Shown here in pieces: positions 9,115 through 18,623 of a stretch of DNA of 64,000 nt. Position numbers and translations under genes: made by a program. The notes below the pieces were generated by a model, which worked only from the letters and a program-made list of their open reading frames with translations, ran no database searches and was not told the origin of the DNA. The DNA lies in the NCBI RefSeq assembly GCF_000372065.1, contig NZ_AQVB01000001.1:71375-135374 (forward strand), written 5' to 3'. Position 1 is the first letter of the stretch; every line of letters begins with the position of its first letter. Source of the stretch: Oligella urethralis DSM 7531. Lineage in GTDB: Bacteria > Pseudomonadota > Gammaproteobacteria > Burkholderiales > Burkholderiaceae_B.

Positions 9115-10797
9115 TTAGTGTATACGAATTAACTGACCGTTTGTTAGTTGATAAATTTTATCCACCGCGCTTGGCGGTAGTGCTGCATGGGTCAACAAAA
9201 TCACCGAACGACCTTGTGTGGCATGGATTAAATCATGCAAAAAGGCTTGCTCTGCTGCCCGGTCTAAGCTTTGTGTCGGTTCATCTAAGGCTAGAATTTG
9301 AGCCGGTGATAGCAGGGCTCTAGCTAAGCATAAACGGCGTGCCTGACCGGCTGAGAGGGTACGACCGCCTTCACCGGTCCAGGTATCTAAACCCTCAGGC
9401 AACTGACGCACAAAATCGCCTAAGCGGGCGTTGTCCAAGGCCTGCCATAAGCTGTTGTCATCGGCGTCTGGCTTGGCAATTAATAAATTACTGCGGATGG
9501 TACCTAAAAATACCGGTGCATCTTGACTTAAAAATGCAATGCGTTGATGTAGTTGCGCAAGTGGTGCTTGACGAATATCAAGGCCACCGTAACTGATACT
9601 ACCGGCATCTGGGTCATCAAAGCGCAGGAGTAGATTTAAAAGGGTTGATTTACCAGCGCCGCTTTTACCGATAATCGCGATACGCTCAGCCTTTGCTAGT
9701 GTGAAGGAAATGCCTTTTAAAACCTCTGGTCCTTTGCTAAGACCATCAGCCGCGGGATAAGCATAGTGCACCGCATTAAAAAGCAAGCTACCTGTCACCG
9801 GCAAATCCTGTGTCTGCTCACTATCGACGATGTTGGCTTGGCTTTGGCTTAAGGCATCAATACGTTTGGCAGCGGCAGCCGCACTACCTAGGCGCGAAGC
9901 CCCTCGCATAATGGGCGCAAAGACCTCAAACACACCCAAGACGGCTAAAACCAAGCCAGCCCAAACGGGTCCTGTCAGCTGTCCTTGACGTAGTCCGTCA
10001 ATCCCGAAGTACAGCATGCCTACAAGGCTTAGGCCGGCGAGTAATTGCACCACGGCTTTGCCATTGGCTGCTAAAAACGATTGCTGTTGACGCGCTAGTG
10101 CCACCGCGAGACATTGCTTGGCAAAGGCTTGTTGCGCTTGTTGGTGGGCACCAAGCGCAATTAAGTCGGCGTGAGCCGTGACTGTGTGTACGCTGGTATC
10201 ACGTAGCGCAGCGACATTTTCTTGTACGATTGCACCAGGTTGCTGGGCTTTTTTGGCCAAGTAAAGTGGCACGATAACAGTGCCTAGCAATAAACAAAGC
10301 GCCAGTAAGATGGCTGCTGCTGGTAGATAGGCAGCGACAACGATGGATAAAATAAAGCCGATCACTAAGCCCGTAATAATCGGTGCCACGGCAAATAAAT
10401 ACACGGTATCAAGTGCGTCCACATCACCGGTCAGACGAGCAATGAGATCGCCGTCTTTATACTTAGCTAATTGTGCCGCATCCAGGGTTAATAAACGTCT
10501 AAATACACTACCGCGCAAATCAGCCAGGAGGCGTAGGGTGGCATCATGGCCTATGACGCGTTCCACATAGCGACTTAAAATACGTATAAAGGAGAGACCG
10601 CGCACCAAGGCTGAAGGCGCAAATAAATTAAAGGTCTGCCAAGCGGCCACCAGTGCAGCACCGGTTAAGAACCAACCGGCCACACCGAGTAAGCCTACGC
10701 CCGCAGCCAGCGTCACCATGCTTAGCAGTAGCGCTAATACGAGTGCGCCAGCTCGTTGCTTATATAAGGGGGCTAGTACACGCCAAATGGCTTTCAT
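9115..10797 (-). CDS. cydC: Thiol reductant ABC exporter subunit CydC
   Basis: 560 residues: an N-terminal exporter-type membrane domain (about residues 15-310) and a C-terminal ATPase domain with Walker A GKSGAGKSTLLNLL, signature LSAGQARRLCLARAL, and Walker B ILALDEPTQSLD. CydDC exports cysteine and glutathione to the periplasm and is needed to assemble cytochrome bd. The ATG overlaps the end of cydD by four bases (ATGA), so the two half-transporters are probably translationally coupled. Last gene of the cydABXDC unit. Confidence 0.94.
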   Translation of the reverse strand: MKAIWRVLAPLYKQRAGALVLALLLSMVTLAAGVGLLGVAGWFLTGAALVAAWQTFNLFAPSALVRGLSFIRILSRYVERVIGHDATLRLLADLRGSVFRRLLTLDAAQLAKYKDGDLIARLTGDVDALDTVYLFAVAPIITGLVIGFILSIVVAAYLPAAAILLALCLLLGTVIVPLYLAKKAQQPGAIVQENVAALRDTSVHTVTAHADLIALGAHQQAQQAFAKQCLAVALARQQQSFLAANGKAVVQLLAGLSLVGMLYFGIDGLRQGQLTGPVWAGLVLAVLGVFEVFAPIMRGASRLGSAAAAAKRIDALSQSQANIVDSEQTQDLPVTGSLLFNAVHYAYPAADGLSKGPEVLKGISFTLAKAERIAIIGKSGAGKSTLLNLLLRFDDPDAGSISYGGLDIRQAPLAQLHQRIAFLSQDAPVFLGTIRSNLLIAKPDADDNSLWQALDNARLGDFVRQLPEGLDTWTGEGGRTLSAGQARRLCLARALLSPAQILALDEPTQSLDRAAEQAFLHDLIHATQGRSVILLTHAALPPSAVDKIYQLTNGQLIRIH

Positions 10798-12608
10798 AGT
10801 TGCATCTCCTGCAAGAGCCTGCGTTTATCTAGCGGCACCAGTGTTTGATCTTGTAGACAGAAGACGCTGTCAGCCCTCAGTGCCACCACCGGGTCATGCG
10901 TTACCATTAAGAGACTGCGGCCCTTGGCAAAATGCATTAAATTATCCAAGACCGTATCACGCGTGCTCGCATCCAAATTGGAGGTCGGTTCATCTAATAA
11001 AATCACTGAGGGATTCGCGAGAAATAAGCGCGCTAAGGCCAAGCGTTGTAATTGACCGCCAGAGAGACCATAGCCGCGGGTGGCGATGGTTGAATTGAGC
11101 CCGGCGGGTAGCTCAGCGATGACATCCTCCATTGCTGCTAGCTGCACTGCCTGTGCTAAGGCCTTAGCATCAGCTTGCGCTGAGGCTAAGCGTAGATTGT
11201 CGGCAATGCTGCCAGCAAAAACATAGGGGTGTTGGCCGATTAGCATTAAATGCTGCCGTAGTTGTGCCTTCGACCAGGAGGATAGCGGTAGCCCAGCTAA
11301 ATTAATGCTGCCGTCAGCCGGACGGAGGACAGCCAGTGTTTCGAGAAGCGAGCTTTTGCCGATGCCACTCGCGCCCATAATGGCAATGGATTGGCCCTTT
11401 TTTAGGGTAAAGGATAAATCCTTAATCAGTAACTGTTCACGTCCTGGTATGGGAATATTTAAGGCCGTTGCGCTTAAGGCAATATCATGGTCGGCTGAGT
11501 CAGGTGCTGTTCTTAGCGCATCAGCCTCAATCGTTGTGCACTCAGTGGTCTCCCTGTGCGCTGCCGTGGGGGCTGTAAAATCTGCGCTTAAGCGACCAAA
11601 TAACTGATGCATTTCAGCCACGGCAGCACGGGCATTGGCTCGATCGTGATAATGTGCGGCAAACTGCCGGAGGGGGTTATAGACTTCGGGTGCCATTAAT
11701 AGGCAAAACATCCCAGCCTGTAGCGTTAAGACACTTGCGCCACGCAAGTTAATAAATTCTAAATACGTTAGACCGATATATAAAGCGGTACCCGCAACCC
11801 CGAGGGCAGCAAAAAACTCTAAGGTGGCAGAAGATAAAAAGGCCAAGCGTAGTACAGCCATGGTTTTATTGCGTAACAGCTCGCTTGCTTCAACGACACG
11901 ATTTGCTTCGGCCTCGGCCTGACCATATAGTTTGAAGGTGGAAAGACCACGTAGCCGATCCGCAAAAAAACCGGACAGGCGCGTAAAAGCCTCTAAATGT
12001 CGTCGACTTGCCGCCTCTGCACCCCAGCCCACTAAGGCCATAAACAAAGGAATTAAAGGGGCGGTAAGTAATAATAACAAGCCTGCAACCCAGTCCACAG
12101 GCAAGACAAAGAGGGCAAAAACGATGGGCAAAAAAGTGCCAGCAATCAGTGCTGGCAGGTACTGTGCAAAATAGCCGTCAAAGGCCTCGACCTGCTCCAC
12201 CAACACACCGGCGATAGCACCAGAGGCTTGTTGGCGACTCCATGCGGGACTGCGACTTAGGATATCGGCAAAGAGTGATTGACGGACTAGGGCTTTGATT
12301 TTTTCTGAGGCTTTGATGCCAGCACGCTCACCTTGCCAAGTGATGAAAGTGCGCGTGACTAGCAATAGCAGAATCAACGCAATATCAAATAGTAGCGCTT
12401 CTTTAGCCAAGCCTTGCACGATGGCTTTATCTAACACACCAGCTAAAAGCCAGGCTTGAATTAGCAACAAAAGACCGGATAGAACTGGCGCCACAATGGC
12501 AAGGCTTAAATAGCCCTTGGCTTGTTTTGCCAGTCCCCCTAAGTAACGTGATTGCTCACGTGGTAATTTTAATAGGGTTGCGGCCGGATCGTGCTCGGCT
12601 TTTGCCAT
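10794..12608 (-). CDS. cydD: Thiol reductant ABC exporter subunit CydD
   Basis: 604 residues with six predicted membrane segments in the first 330 residues and an ATPase domain containing GASGIGKSSLLETL (Walker A), LSGGQLQRLALARLFL (signature) and VILLDEPTSNLD (Walker B). It is the partner of CydC in the heterodimeric inner-membrane exporter. A variable Thr/Ala-rich linker joins the two domains (about residues 345-380). It begins two bases after the stop of cydX and so lies in the same operon as the oxidase structural genes. Confidence 0.94.
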   Translation of the reverse strand: MAKAEHDPAATLLKLPREQSRYLGGLAKQAKGYLSLAIVAPVLSGLLLLIQAWLLAGVLDKAIVQGLAKEALLFDIALILLLLVTRTFITWQGERAGIKASEKIKALVRQSLFADILSRSPAWSRQQASGAIAGVLVEQVEAFDGYFAQYLPALIAGTFLPIVFALFVLPVDWVAGLLLLLTAPLIPLFMALVGWGAEAASRRHLEAFTRLSGFFADRLRGLSTFKLYGQAEAEANRVVEASELLRNKTMAVLRLAFLSSATLEFFAALGVAGTALYIGLTYLEFINLRGASVLTLQAGMFCLLMAPEVYNPLRQFAAHYHDRANARAAVAEMHQLFGRLSADFTAPTAAHRETTECTTIEADALRTAPDSADHDIALSATALNIPIPGREQLLIKDLSFTLKKGQSIAIMGASGIGKSSLLETLAVLRPADGSINLAGLPLSSWSKAQLRQHLMLIGQHPYVFAGSIADNLRLASAQADAKALAQAVQLAAMEDVIAELPAGLNSTIATRGYGLSGGQLQRLALARLFLANPSVILLDEPTSNLDASTRDTVLDNLMHFAKGRSLLMVTHDPVVALRADSVFCLQDQTLVPLDKRRLLQEMQL

Positions 12609-12610
12609 AC

Positions 12611-12745
12611 TTAGTTGCGCTTATCTAGTGAGGAAGCCGGCATGGGATCATCCATTTTGTCCTCATGCAGCTCATACCATAACCCCACTGCCACAGCAAT
12701 GCCACACGCCAGTGAGGTACCAAGCATCCAAGTTAAATACCACAT
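12611..12745 (-). CDS. cydX: Cytochrome bd oxidase small subunit CydX
   Basis: 44 residues, too short for most ORF callers. The N-terminus MWYLTWMLGTSLAC and following GIAVAVGLWYE match the CydX/YbgT family: Trp-Tyr near the start, a single membrane helix, then W-x-E. CydX stabilises the haem site of CydAB. The ribosome site AGGAG precedes the ATG. It lies 14 bases after cydB and 2 bases before cydD, the expected position. The C-terminal 17 residues are polar and charged, as is usual for family members. Confidence 0.93.
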   Translation of the reverse strand: MWYLTWMLGTSLACGIAVAVGLWYELHEDKMDDPMPASSLDKRN

Positions 12746-12759
12746 AATTAACTCCTAAA

Positions 12760-13914
12760 TTAATAGCTGTTATGCGTTTCGTTCAGTGTCTCTTCCGTGA
12801 TCGGACCGCGCATTACGCGATAAACATACGAGGTGTAGGATAAGACGATCGGTAAGAAGATAAAGGTCACAATCAGCATCACCCACAGCGTTAAATGACT
12901 GGAAGACGCATCCCACACCGTCAGACCTTGGTTTGGATTAGCTGAGGAAGGTAGGATAAAGGGGAATAAAGCAAAACCAACGCTTAGAATCACGCCCGCA
13001 ATGCTGAGTGATGAGCTGATAAAGGCCGCAATCGGGCGCTGCATCGCTAAGCAGACACCGGTCAGCAAAGCCGCTACTACACCCAGGGCAGGCGCAGCCC
13101 ACATCCAAGGGTACTTAGCGAAATTAGCTAACCAAGCGCCATTAACCACATCCACGCTTTTATTGAGCGGATTAGATGGGGCGCTAGGATCGATGGCCGA
13201 GGTAATGAGCTGACCGTCTAAGGCATTGAGCCAAAAACCGCCTGCTGCAAATAATACAGCGACTAAGAGTGCGGTGATGATGCCGAGTTTACGCGCCCGA
13301 TGATTGACGGGCTCAACCACACGCCAAGCGATCAGGGTAGCACCGTGCGTTACCAGCATGAGTAAGCTTAAGACACCGCAAAAGAGGGTAAATGGTGTAA
13401 ATAGGCCGAAGAAAGTGCCATGGAAGAGGGGGCGCATGCTCGGCGTTTCTACCTCAAAGGGGATGCCTAGGATCACATTACCAAAGGCTACGCCAAACAC
13501 CACAGGTGCCACCACCCCGGCAAAGGTGAGGATACCGTCAAAGACATTACGCCAGGTTGTACCCTCGTATTTGCTGCGGTACTTAAAGCCCACGGGACGC
13601 AAAATTAGGGTCACTAACAACAGCATCATGGCCAGGTAAAAACTGGAAAATGAGGTGGCGTATAAGGCGGGCCAAGCCGCAAAAATCGCCCCACCAGCGG
13701 TAATTAACCAGACCTGATTACCCTCCCAAACTGGACCAACTAAGTTAATCATCAGGCGGCGCTCAGTGTCGCTACGACCGATGACTGGCAATAAGGCAGC
13801 AACGCCCAAATCAAAACCATCCATGATGGCAAAGCCGATAAGCAGCACGCCCATCAACAGCCACCAGATAATACGTAGGGTTTCGTAATCTAATAAAATC
13901 AATGAGTTCGTCAT
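12760..13914 (-). CDS. cydB: Cytochrome bd ubiquinol oxidase subunit II
   Basis: 384 residues, the size of Escherichia coli CydB. The start LRIIWWLLMGVLLIGFAIMDGFDLGVAALLP, NLVGPVWEGNQVWLITAGGAIFAAWP and the late segment WDASSSHLTLW are strongly conserved in the family. It is an inner-membrane subunit scaffolding the haem-bearing CydA. The ribosome site AAAGGAAAA precedes the ATG, 14 bases after cydA. Confidence 0.97.
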   Translation of the reverse strand: MTNSLILLDYETLRIIWWLLMGVLLIGFAIMDGFDLGVAALLPVIGRSDTERRLMINLVGPVWEGNQVWLITAGGAIFAAWPALYATSFSSFYLAMMLLLVTLILRPVGFKYRSKYEGTTWRNVFDGILTFAGVVAPVVFGVAFGNVILGIPFEVETPSMRPLFHGTFFGLFTPFTLFCGVLSLLMLVTHGATLIAWRVVEPVNHRARKLGIITALLVAVLFAAGGFWLNALDGQLITSAIDPSAPSNPLNKSVDVVNGAWLANFAKYPWMWAAPALGVVAALLTGVCLAMQRPIAAFISSSLSIAGVILSVGFALFPFILPSSANPNQGLTVWDASSSHLTLWVMLIVTFIFLPIVLSYTSYVYRVMRGPITEETLNETHNSY

Positions 13915-13928
13915 AATTTTTTCCTTTC

Positions 13929-15512
13929 TTAGTGGCTTTGCACTGCCTCGGTCGCTACCTTAGCGCTAAGCATTGAAGCGTTGTCGCTAGGGGTGTAATA
14001 CTCAGGCCCCTTTTTAATTGCGCTTAACATCACTTTGGTACCGACAATAAAAATCGTTAAGTACAAGGTGAAGTAAATGGCTAAGCTAATGAGGAGTGAG
14101 GTTACGGATAGATGCGAGACCGCATAGTGGGTCGGTAAAATACCGTCAATAACCCAAGGCTGACGACCGTATTCAGCCACAAACCAACCGCATTCAATCG
14201 CTATCCATGGCGTTACAATTGTCCACATGGCTAGTTTTAAGGTTTTGCTGCTTTGAGCAATACGACCTTTCACCGTTAACCAGAACACTAAAGCAAAGAA
14301 GAACACAAAGTAAAAGCTAAGTGCCACCATAATGCGGAAGGTATAGAATAAGGAGGTGACATCCGGTACGGTATCAATGGCGGCCATGCGAATTTCTTCA
14401 GGCGTGGCATTAGCAATATCGTCACGATACTTTTTAAGCAATAAGCCATAGCCTAAATCCTGCCAGTTATCCGCAAAAAACTGCTTGGACTCTGCGTCAT
14501 TGCCATCAGCCTTGCTGCGTTGTAGGGCCTCGTATACATCAATGCCTTTGATGATGCGCTCTTCATTACGCTCCACCAGTTCCTTAATACCTGGCATCAC
14601 TTGGTCAAAAGAGCGTGTACCAATTAAACCCATGACCCAAGGGATGTCGATGGCAAAGTCATTTGCCATGGCCTCTTGGTTAGGAATGGCCACCACGTTA
14701 AAGGAGGCCGGTGCGGCTTGCGTTTCCCACATCGCCTCAAGGGCGGCAATTTTCATTTTCTGGTTCTCACCAGCTAAGTAACCGCTCTCGTCGCCAAGGG
14801 TAATGGCACCGATAGAAACCATAAAACCAAAGGCAGAAGCAATCGCAATTGAGCGCTTAGCTAAGCCGATATTGCGTCCACGTAGTAAATACCAAGCACT
14901 TACCGCAATAATAAACACGGCACCAGTAATATAGCCAGCAATCACGGTATGTAGGAATTTCGCTTGGGCCACTGGATTTAAAATAACGTCAAAAAAGCTC
15001 GTCATCTCCATGCGCATCGTGTCCGGATTAAAGACCGCACCGACGGGGTATTGCATCCAGCCATTGGCAATAAGAATCCATAAGGCGGAGAAGTTAGTGC
15101 CTAAGGCGACTAACCAGGTGACGGTTAAATGTGCCTTTTTAGACATGCGATTCCAGCCGAAGAAGAAGAGACCAATAAAGGTTGCTTCGAGGAAGAAAGC
15201 CATTAATCCTTCAATGGCTAAAGGGGCACCGAAAATATCGCCCACATAGTGACTGTAATAGGACCAGTTCATACCAAACTGGAACTCCATCACGATACCG
15301 GAGCCCACCCCGATGGCAAAGTTAATGCCAAAAAGGGTACCCCAGAATAGGGTCATGCGGCGCCAAATATCACGTCCGCTAATCACATAAATTGTTTCCA
15401 TAACCGCTAGCAAAAAGGATAGACCCAAGGTCAGCGGCACGAAAATAAAGTGGAACATGGCGGTCGCCGCAAACTGCAAACGCGACAAGCCGACGACATC
15501 AAGTTCAAACAT
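13929..15512 (-). CDS. cydA: Cytochrome bd ubiquinol oxidase subunit I
   Basis: 527 residues. Haem ligands are visible: H21 (E. coli H19), H188 in AKFLHTV (H186) and M395 in FRIMV (M393). The GRQPW motif is present in AEYGRQPWVI. The quinol-binding Q-loop between about residues 250 and 370 is of the long, E. coli-like type. The enzyme oxidises ubiquinol with very high oxygen affinity, suiting low-oxygen growth. First gene of cydABXDC; GGAGAG precedes the ATG. I could not find a convincing FNR or ArcA box in the 127 bases upstream. Confidence 0.97.
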   Translation of the reverse strand: MFELDVVGLSRLQFAATAMFHFIFVPLTLGLSFLLAVMETIYVISGRDIWRRMTLFWGTLFGINFAIGVGSGIVMEFQFGMNWSYYSHYVGDIFGAPLAIEGLMAFFLEATFIGLFFFGWNRMSKKAHLTVTWLVALGTNFSALWILIANGWMQYPVGAVFNPDTMRMEMTSFFDVILNPVAQAKFLHTVIAGYITGAVFIIAVSAWYLLRGRNIGLAKRSIAIASAFGFMVSIGAITLGDESGYLAGENQKMKIAALEAMWETQAAPASFNVVAIPNQEAMANDFAIDIPWVMGLIGTRSFDQVMPGIKELVERNEERIIKGIDVYEALQRSKADGNDAESKQFFADNWQDLGYGLLLKKYRDDIANATPEEIRMAAIDTVPDVTSLFYTFRIMVALSFYFVFFFALVFWLTVKGRIAQSSKTLKLAMWTIVTPWIAIECGWFVAEYGRQPWVIDGILPTHYAVSHLSVTSLLISLAIYFTLYLTIFIVGTKVMLSAIKKGPEYYTPSDNASMLSAKVATEAVQSH

Positions 15513-15639
15513 TAGAGCTCTCCAAAAATACGGTTCGCTAAGAGATAGGGTTGCGGGATTAGATTAAACTCACCCTGATCTTAAGTTGTTACTGTGTTGT
15601 AAAAAAATGAATTAAGCATTGAATAACGATAATGCCTTG

Positions 15640-16068
15640 TTATACACCGATGTTGTGATGCTCAGATAGGATGGGCGGCGCCAACGGCCGGTGTGGTAAC
15701 CACTGATCATGGGGTGTGGGAAAGGCGACAAAGGATGGTATTGCTTGCGGTTTGCTGCGTGCGATCGGCTGAGTTCCTTGTAGCAAGGGCTGTGTGTTGA
15801 GGATGGCTTCAGCCATGCTCGGCAGCAAACAGGAGAGGCAATATGCACTACGGCTAGGCGATACTGGGGCTTCATCATTACTGGCTAGGGTGATGGTGTA
15901 GCTGATGAGCTGCCCCTGAGCGCCGCACAGCGCCATGGTAATCACACTGGGCGCAGCGTCGTCACTGCCATCAGTCACCATCGTAGTGGCTAATGGCATA
16001 GATAGCGCTGCTACTAGAATAGCTAGTGCGCTCCACCATATAAGAAGACGACGCTTAATACAGGACAT
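15640..16068 (-). CDS. DUF2946-like exported protein
   Basis: 142 residues. It has a basic start (KRRLLIW), one hydrophobic segment at residues 7-27, and a Cys-x2-Cys motif in AYCLSCLLP near residue 76, with another cysteine near 48. This layout fits the DUF2946 group of small exported proteins often found near copper or TonB-receptor genes, though no such genes adjoin it here. The C-terminal 50 residues are Pro/Gln/His-rich. It lies upstream of cydA on the same strand with 127 bases between. The assignment rests on the layout and the CxxC motif only. Confidence 0.55.
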   Translation of the reverse strand: MSCIKRRLLIWWSALAILVAALSMPLATTMVTDGSDDAAPSVITMALCGAQGQLISYTITLASNDEAPVSPSRSAYCLSCLLPSMAEAILNTQPLLQGTQPIARSKPQAIPSFVAFPTPHDQWLPHRPLAPPILSEHHNIGV

Positions 16069-16164
16069 GGGGAAATATTTTGTTACGCTAATATGTTTAA
16101 TTCTAACCCATTGTTAATGAGCGCGCATCAAAATAATAGTAAAAACCCTAGATCCTCTGATTAG

Positions 16165-17079
16165 CTATGAGTGGCGACTGGATAAAATTAAGCCGAAGGC
16201 AATCAAGGCAATCCCGATTAGATGGTATGCATGAATACTTTCTTTGGCAAAAACGGCAGCCAAAATCACCCCAAACACTGGCATCAGGTGAATAAATAGC
16301 CCTGTCAGCATGGGGCCGACCCGACTGATGGCTAAACTGTAGCAAACATAGGCAATCACCGAGGGGAAGATGCCCACATAGAGTAAGGCTAATTTTGCAT
16401 TGCTATTGAGATAAATCGGTAATTGAGCGCCCGATTCCCATAGCCATAAGGGGAAGAGCGCAACCACGGCAATGGCAATTTGGACCGAGGTCAGTGCGGT
16501 GCGGTTCATCCCTTGAGGTGTGCTTTTCATCCACAGCGTGTAAATGGTCCAACAGATCATCGCCACAAAAACAATGATATCGCCTGGGTTAAAGCTGAAA
16601 TTAATCAGGGTTTGCAGATTGCCATTACTAATAATCGTCGCCACCCCAATGAGAGATAAAACTAAACCAATCGTGGGCAAGGTATAAAGACGCTGCTTAT
16701 AAAACAGTAAGCCGAATAAAATAATCAGCACCGGCACGGTTGAGTTAAGCAGCAGGGCATTGGTTGCTGTGGTCCCGTGTAAGCCCAAATAGACCAAGGT
16801 GTTAAAAGCAGTGACCCCGACAATGGCGGTTTTAAGCACAAAGAATTTATGTTGCTTATAGAGCGGCCAGTCGTTTTTAATATGCTTATAGGTAAAGGGT
16901 AAAAGAAAGCAAAACGCAATCAACCAACGCCAAAAGGATAGGCTCATGGGGCCGATATCATCGCGGACGATACGCCCGATGACAAAGTTACCCGCCCAAA
17001 ACAGCGGGGGCGCAATTAATAATAAGAGTGTGGTGAGATTGAGTTTTTTAAACACGTCAAGGACTGGTAAACATCGCAT
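16165..17079 (-). CDS. EamA/DMT-family transporter
   Basis: 304 residues with ten hydrophobic segments arranged as two EamA repeats. PPLFWAGNFVIGRIV near residue 24 and SFWRWLIAFCFLLPF near 48 are typical of the first repeat; VGPMLTGLFIHLMPVFGVILA and the ending GIALIAFGLILSSR are typical of the second. Members export amino acids or other metabolites across the inner membrane; the substrate cannot be told from sequence. It follows metY on the same strand after a terminator, so is probably a separate unit. Confidence 0.9.
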   Translation of the reverse strand: MRCLPVLDVFKKLNLTTLLLLIAPPLFWAGNFVIGRIVRDDIGPMSLSFWRWLIAFCFLLPFTYKHIKNDWPLYKQHKFFVLKTAIVGVTAFNTLVYLGLHGTTATNALLLNSTVPVLIILFGLLFYKQRLYTLPTIGLVLSLIGVATIISNGNLQTLINFSFNPGDIIVFVAMICWTIYTLWMKSTPQGMNRTALTSVQIAIAVVALFPLWLWESGAQLPIYLNSNAKLALLYVGIFPSVIAYVCYSLAISRVGPMLTGLFIHLMPVFGVILAAVFAKESIHAYHLIGIALIAFGLILSSRHS

Positions 17080-17164
17080 AAAGTTTTACTTTAAAGCATT
17101 ATGCAACAGAAGAATGGTCGGCGCATGCTTAATTACAATACTGACAAGATACTGAATTACGACA

Positions 17165-17201
17165 AAATAAAAGCCACCGCCAATTTTATGGGGTGGCTTT
17201 T
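17165..17201 (-). terminator. Intrinsic terminator downstream of metY
   Basis: A perfect 10-bp inverted repeat (AAAAGCCACC at 17169 and GGTGGCTTTT at 17192) encloses a 13-base loop. On the minus strand the stem is followed by TTTTATTTT, giving a good U-tract 28 bases after the metY stop. The flanking A- and T-runs mean it could act in both directions. Confidence 0.85.
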
Positions 17202-17229
17202 GAGTCAGGATCAACCTGTTCAAAGGCAG

Positions 17230-18507
17230 TTACACCGCGTCCAGCGCTTGCTCTAAATCAGCGATCAGATCATCAATATGCTCAATTCCCACCGATAGAC
17301 GCACCATATCCTTACTCACACCAGCGGCGGCTAATTCCTCATCGCTTAATTGACGATGTGTGGTGGTGGCCGGATGGCAAGCCAAACTGCGGGTATCACC
17401 GATATTGACTAGGCGAATAAAGAGCTGTAAGGCATCAATAAAGCGCGCACCTGCTTCACGACCGCCTTTGACGCCAAAGGATAAGATGCCAGAGGGCTTG
17501 CCTTTCACATATTTTTTAGCTAATTCATGCTCCGGGTGATCGGGCAGACCAGCATAATTGACCCAAGCGACTTTATCATGCTGCTGTAGATACTCGGCAA
17601 TTTTTAGCGCATTGTCTGTATGACGTTCCATACGCAAGCTGAGCGTCTCCAAACCCTGTAATAGCAAGAAAGTACTGAGCGGACTGATGGCAGCACCCAT
17701 ATTCCGTAAAGGCACCACCCGAGCACGCGTGATATAGGCCGCTTTACCCACATCCTGCACATAATTCACGCCGTGATAGCTAGGGTCCGGGTTGTTTAGT
17801 AGTGGGAAGCGCTCAGGATAGTCGCCCCAGGGGAAATTACCGCTGTCGACAATGATACCGCCCAAGCTATTGCCGTGACCGCCAATGTACTTGGTTAAAG
17901 AATGCACCACAATATCAGCGCCAAATTCAAAGGATTTTTGTAATACCGGCGTGGCGACGGTATTGTCTACCACCACTGGGACACCGTACTCATGCGCAAT
18001 CTTGGACACCGCTTCTAAATCGACAATATTACCCAAGGGGTTACCGATGGACTCCACAAAAACCAGCTTGGTGCGTTCATCGACTAAGTCACGTATCGCT
18101 TCAGGGTTTTTATGATCAAAGAATCTGACCTCAATCCCTTGGCGCGGCATGGTATGGGCAAAAAGATTATAGGTGCCACCATATAAGGCGGAGACGGAGA
18201 TGATATTGTCACCCGCTTCGGCAATGGTTTGAATGGCATAAGTGATGGCTGCCATACCGGAGGCCAAGGCTAGGGCACCCACGCCACCTTCAAGCGCTGC
18301 TACCCGCGCTTCGATAATGGCATTGGTCGGGTTGGTAATGCGGGTGTAGATATTACCCGCTACTTTTAGATCAAATAGATCCGCCCCGTGCTGTGTATTA
18401 TCAAAGGCATAGGAGGTGGTTTGATAAATCGGTACTGCCACCGCTTTGGTCGTGGCTTCTGGTTCATAACCGGTATGAACGGCAATGGTCTCGTCTCTAT
18501 AAGTCAT
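17230..18507 (-). CDS. metY: O-acetylhomoserine sulfhydrylase (MetY)
   Basis: 425 residues from the ATG at 18507, chosen because AGAGGAAG precedes it and the conserved start MTYRDETIAVHTGY begins there; the frame continues 14 codons upstream without a ribosome site. It is a Cys/Met-metabolism PLP enzyme with K206 in SLTKYIGGHGN as the Schiff-base lysine and D181 in VVVDNT contacting the cofactor ring. The 425-residue length and the long insertion YPERFPLLNNPDPSYHGV distinguish it from the shorter gamma-synthases. It makes homocysteine from O-acetylhomoserine and sulfide in the cytoplasm. Confidence 0.94.
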   Translation of the reverse strand: MTYRDETIAVHTGYEPEATTKAVAVPIYQTTSYAFDNTQHGADLFDLKVAGNIYTRITNPTNAIIEARVAALEGGVGALALASGMAAITYAIQTIAEAGDNIISVSALYGGTYNLFAHTMPRQGIEVRFFDHKNPEAIRDLVDERTKLVFVESIGNPLGNIVDLEAVSKIAHEYGVPVVVDNTVATPVLQKSFEFGADIVVHSLTKYIGGHGNSLGGIIVDSGNFPWGDYPERFPLLNNPDPSYHGVNYVQDVGKAAYITRARVVPLRNMGAAISPLSTFLLLQGLETLSLRMERHTDNALKIAEYLQQHDKVAWVNYAGLPDHPEHELAKKYVKGKPSGILSFGVKGGREAGARFIDALQLFIRLVNIGDTRSLACHPATTTHRQLSDEELAAAGVSKDMVRLSVGIEHIDDLIADLEQALDAV

Positions 18508-18623
18508 TGTCTTCCTCTCTTTGTTATGCTGCGAATCGCAAATAGCCATAGTATAACGGCATCGTTGCGCTAGTTTCCATGAAATATTAGAAATATATTA
18601 ATAAGCGTCCGTGATATGTTCTA

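Noticed and set aside
15513-15639. FNR or ArcA site upstream of cydA
   Set aside because: Only half-sites such as GATCAG were found; nothing close to TTGAT-N4-ATCAA.
18508-18623. SAM riboswitch before metY
   Set aside because: The leader is too short and lacks recognisable paired elements of known SAM classes.
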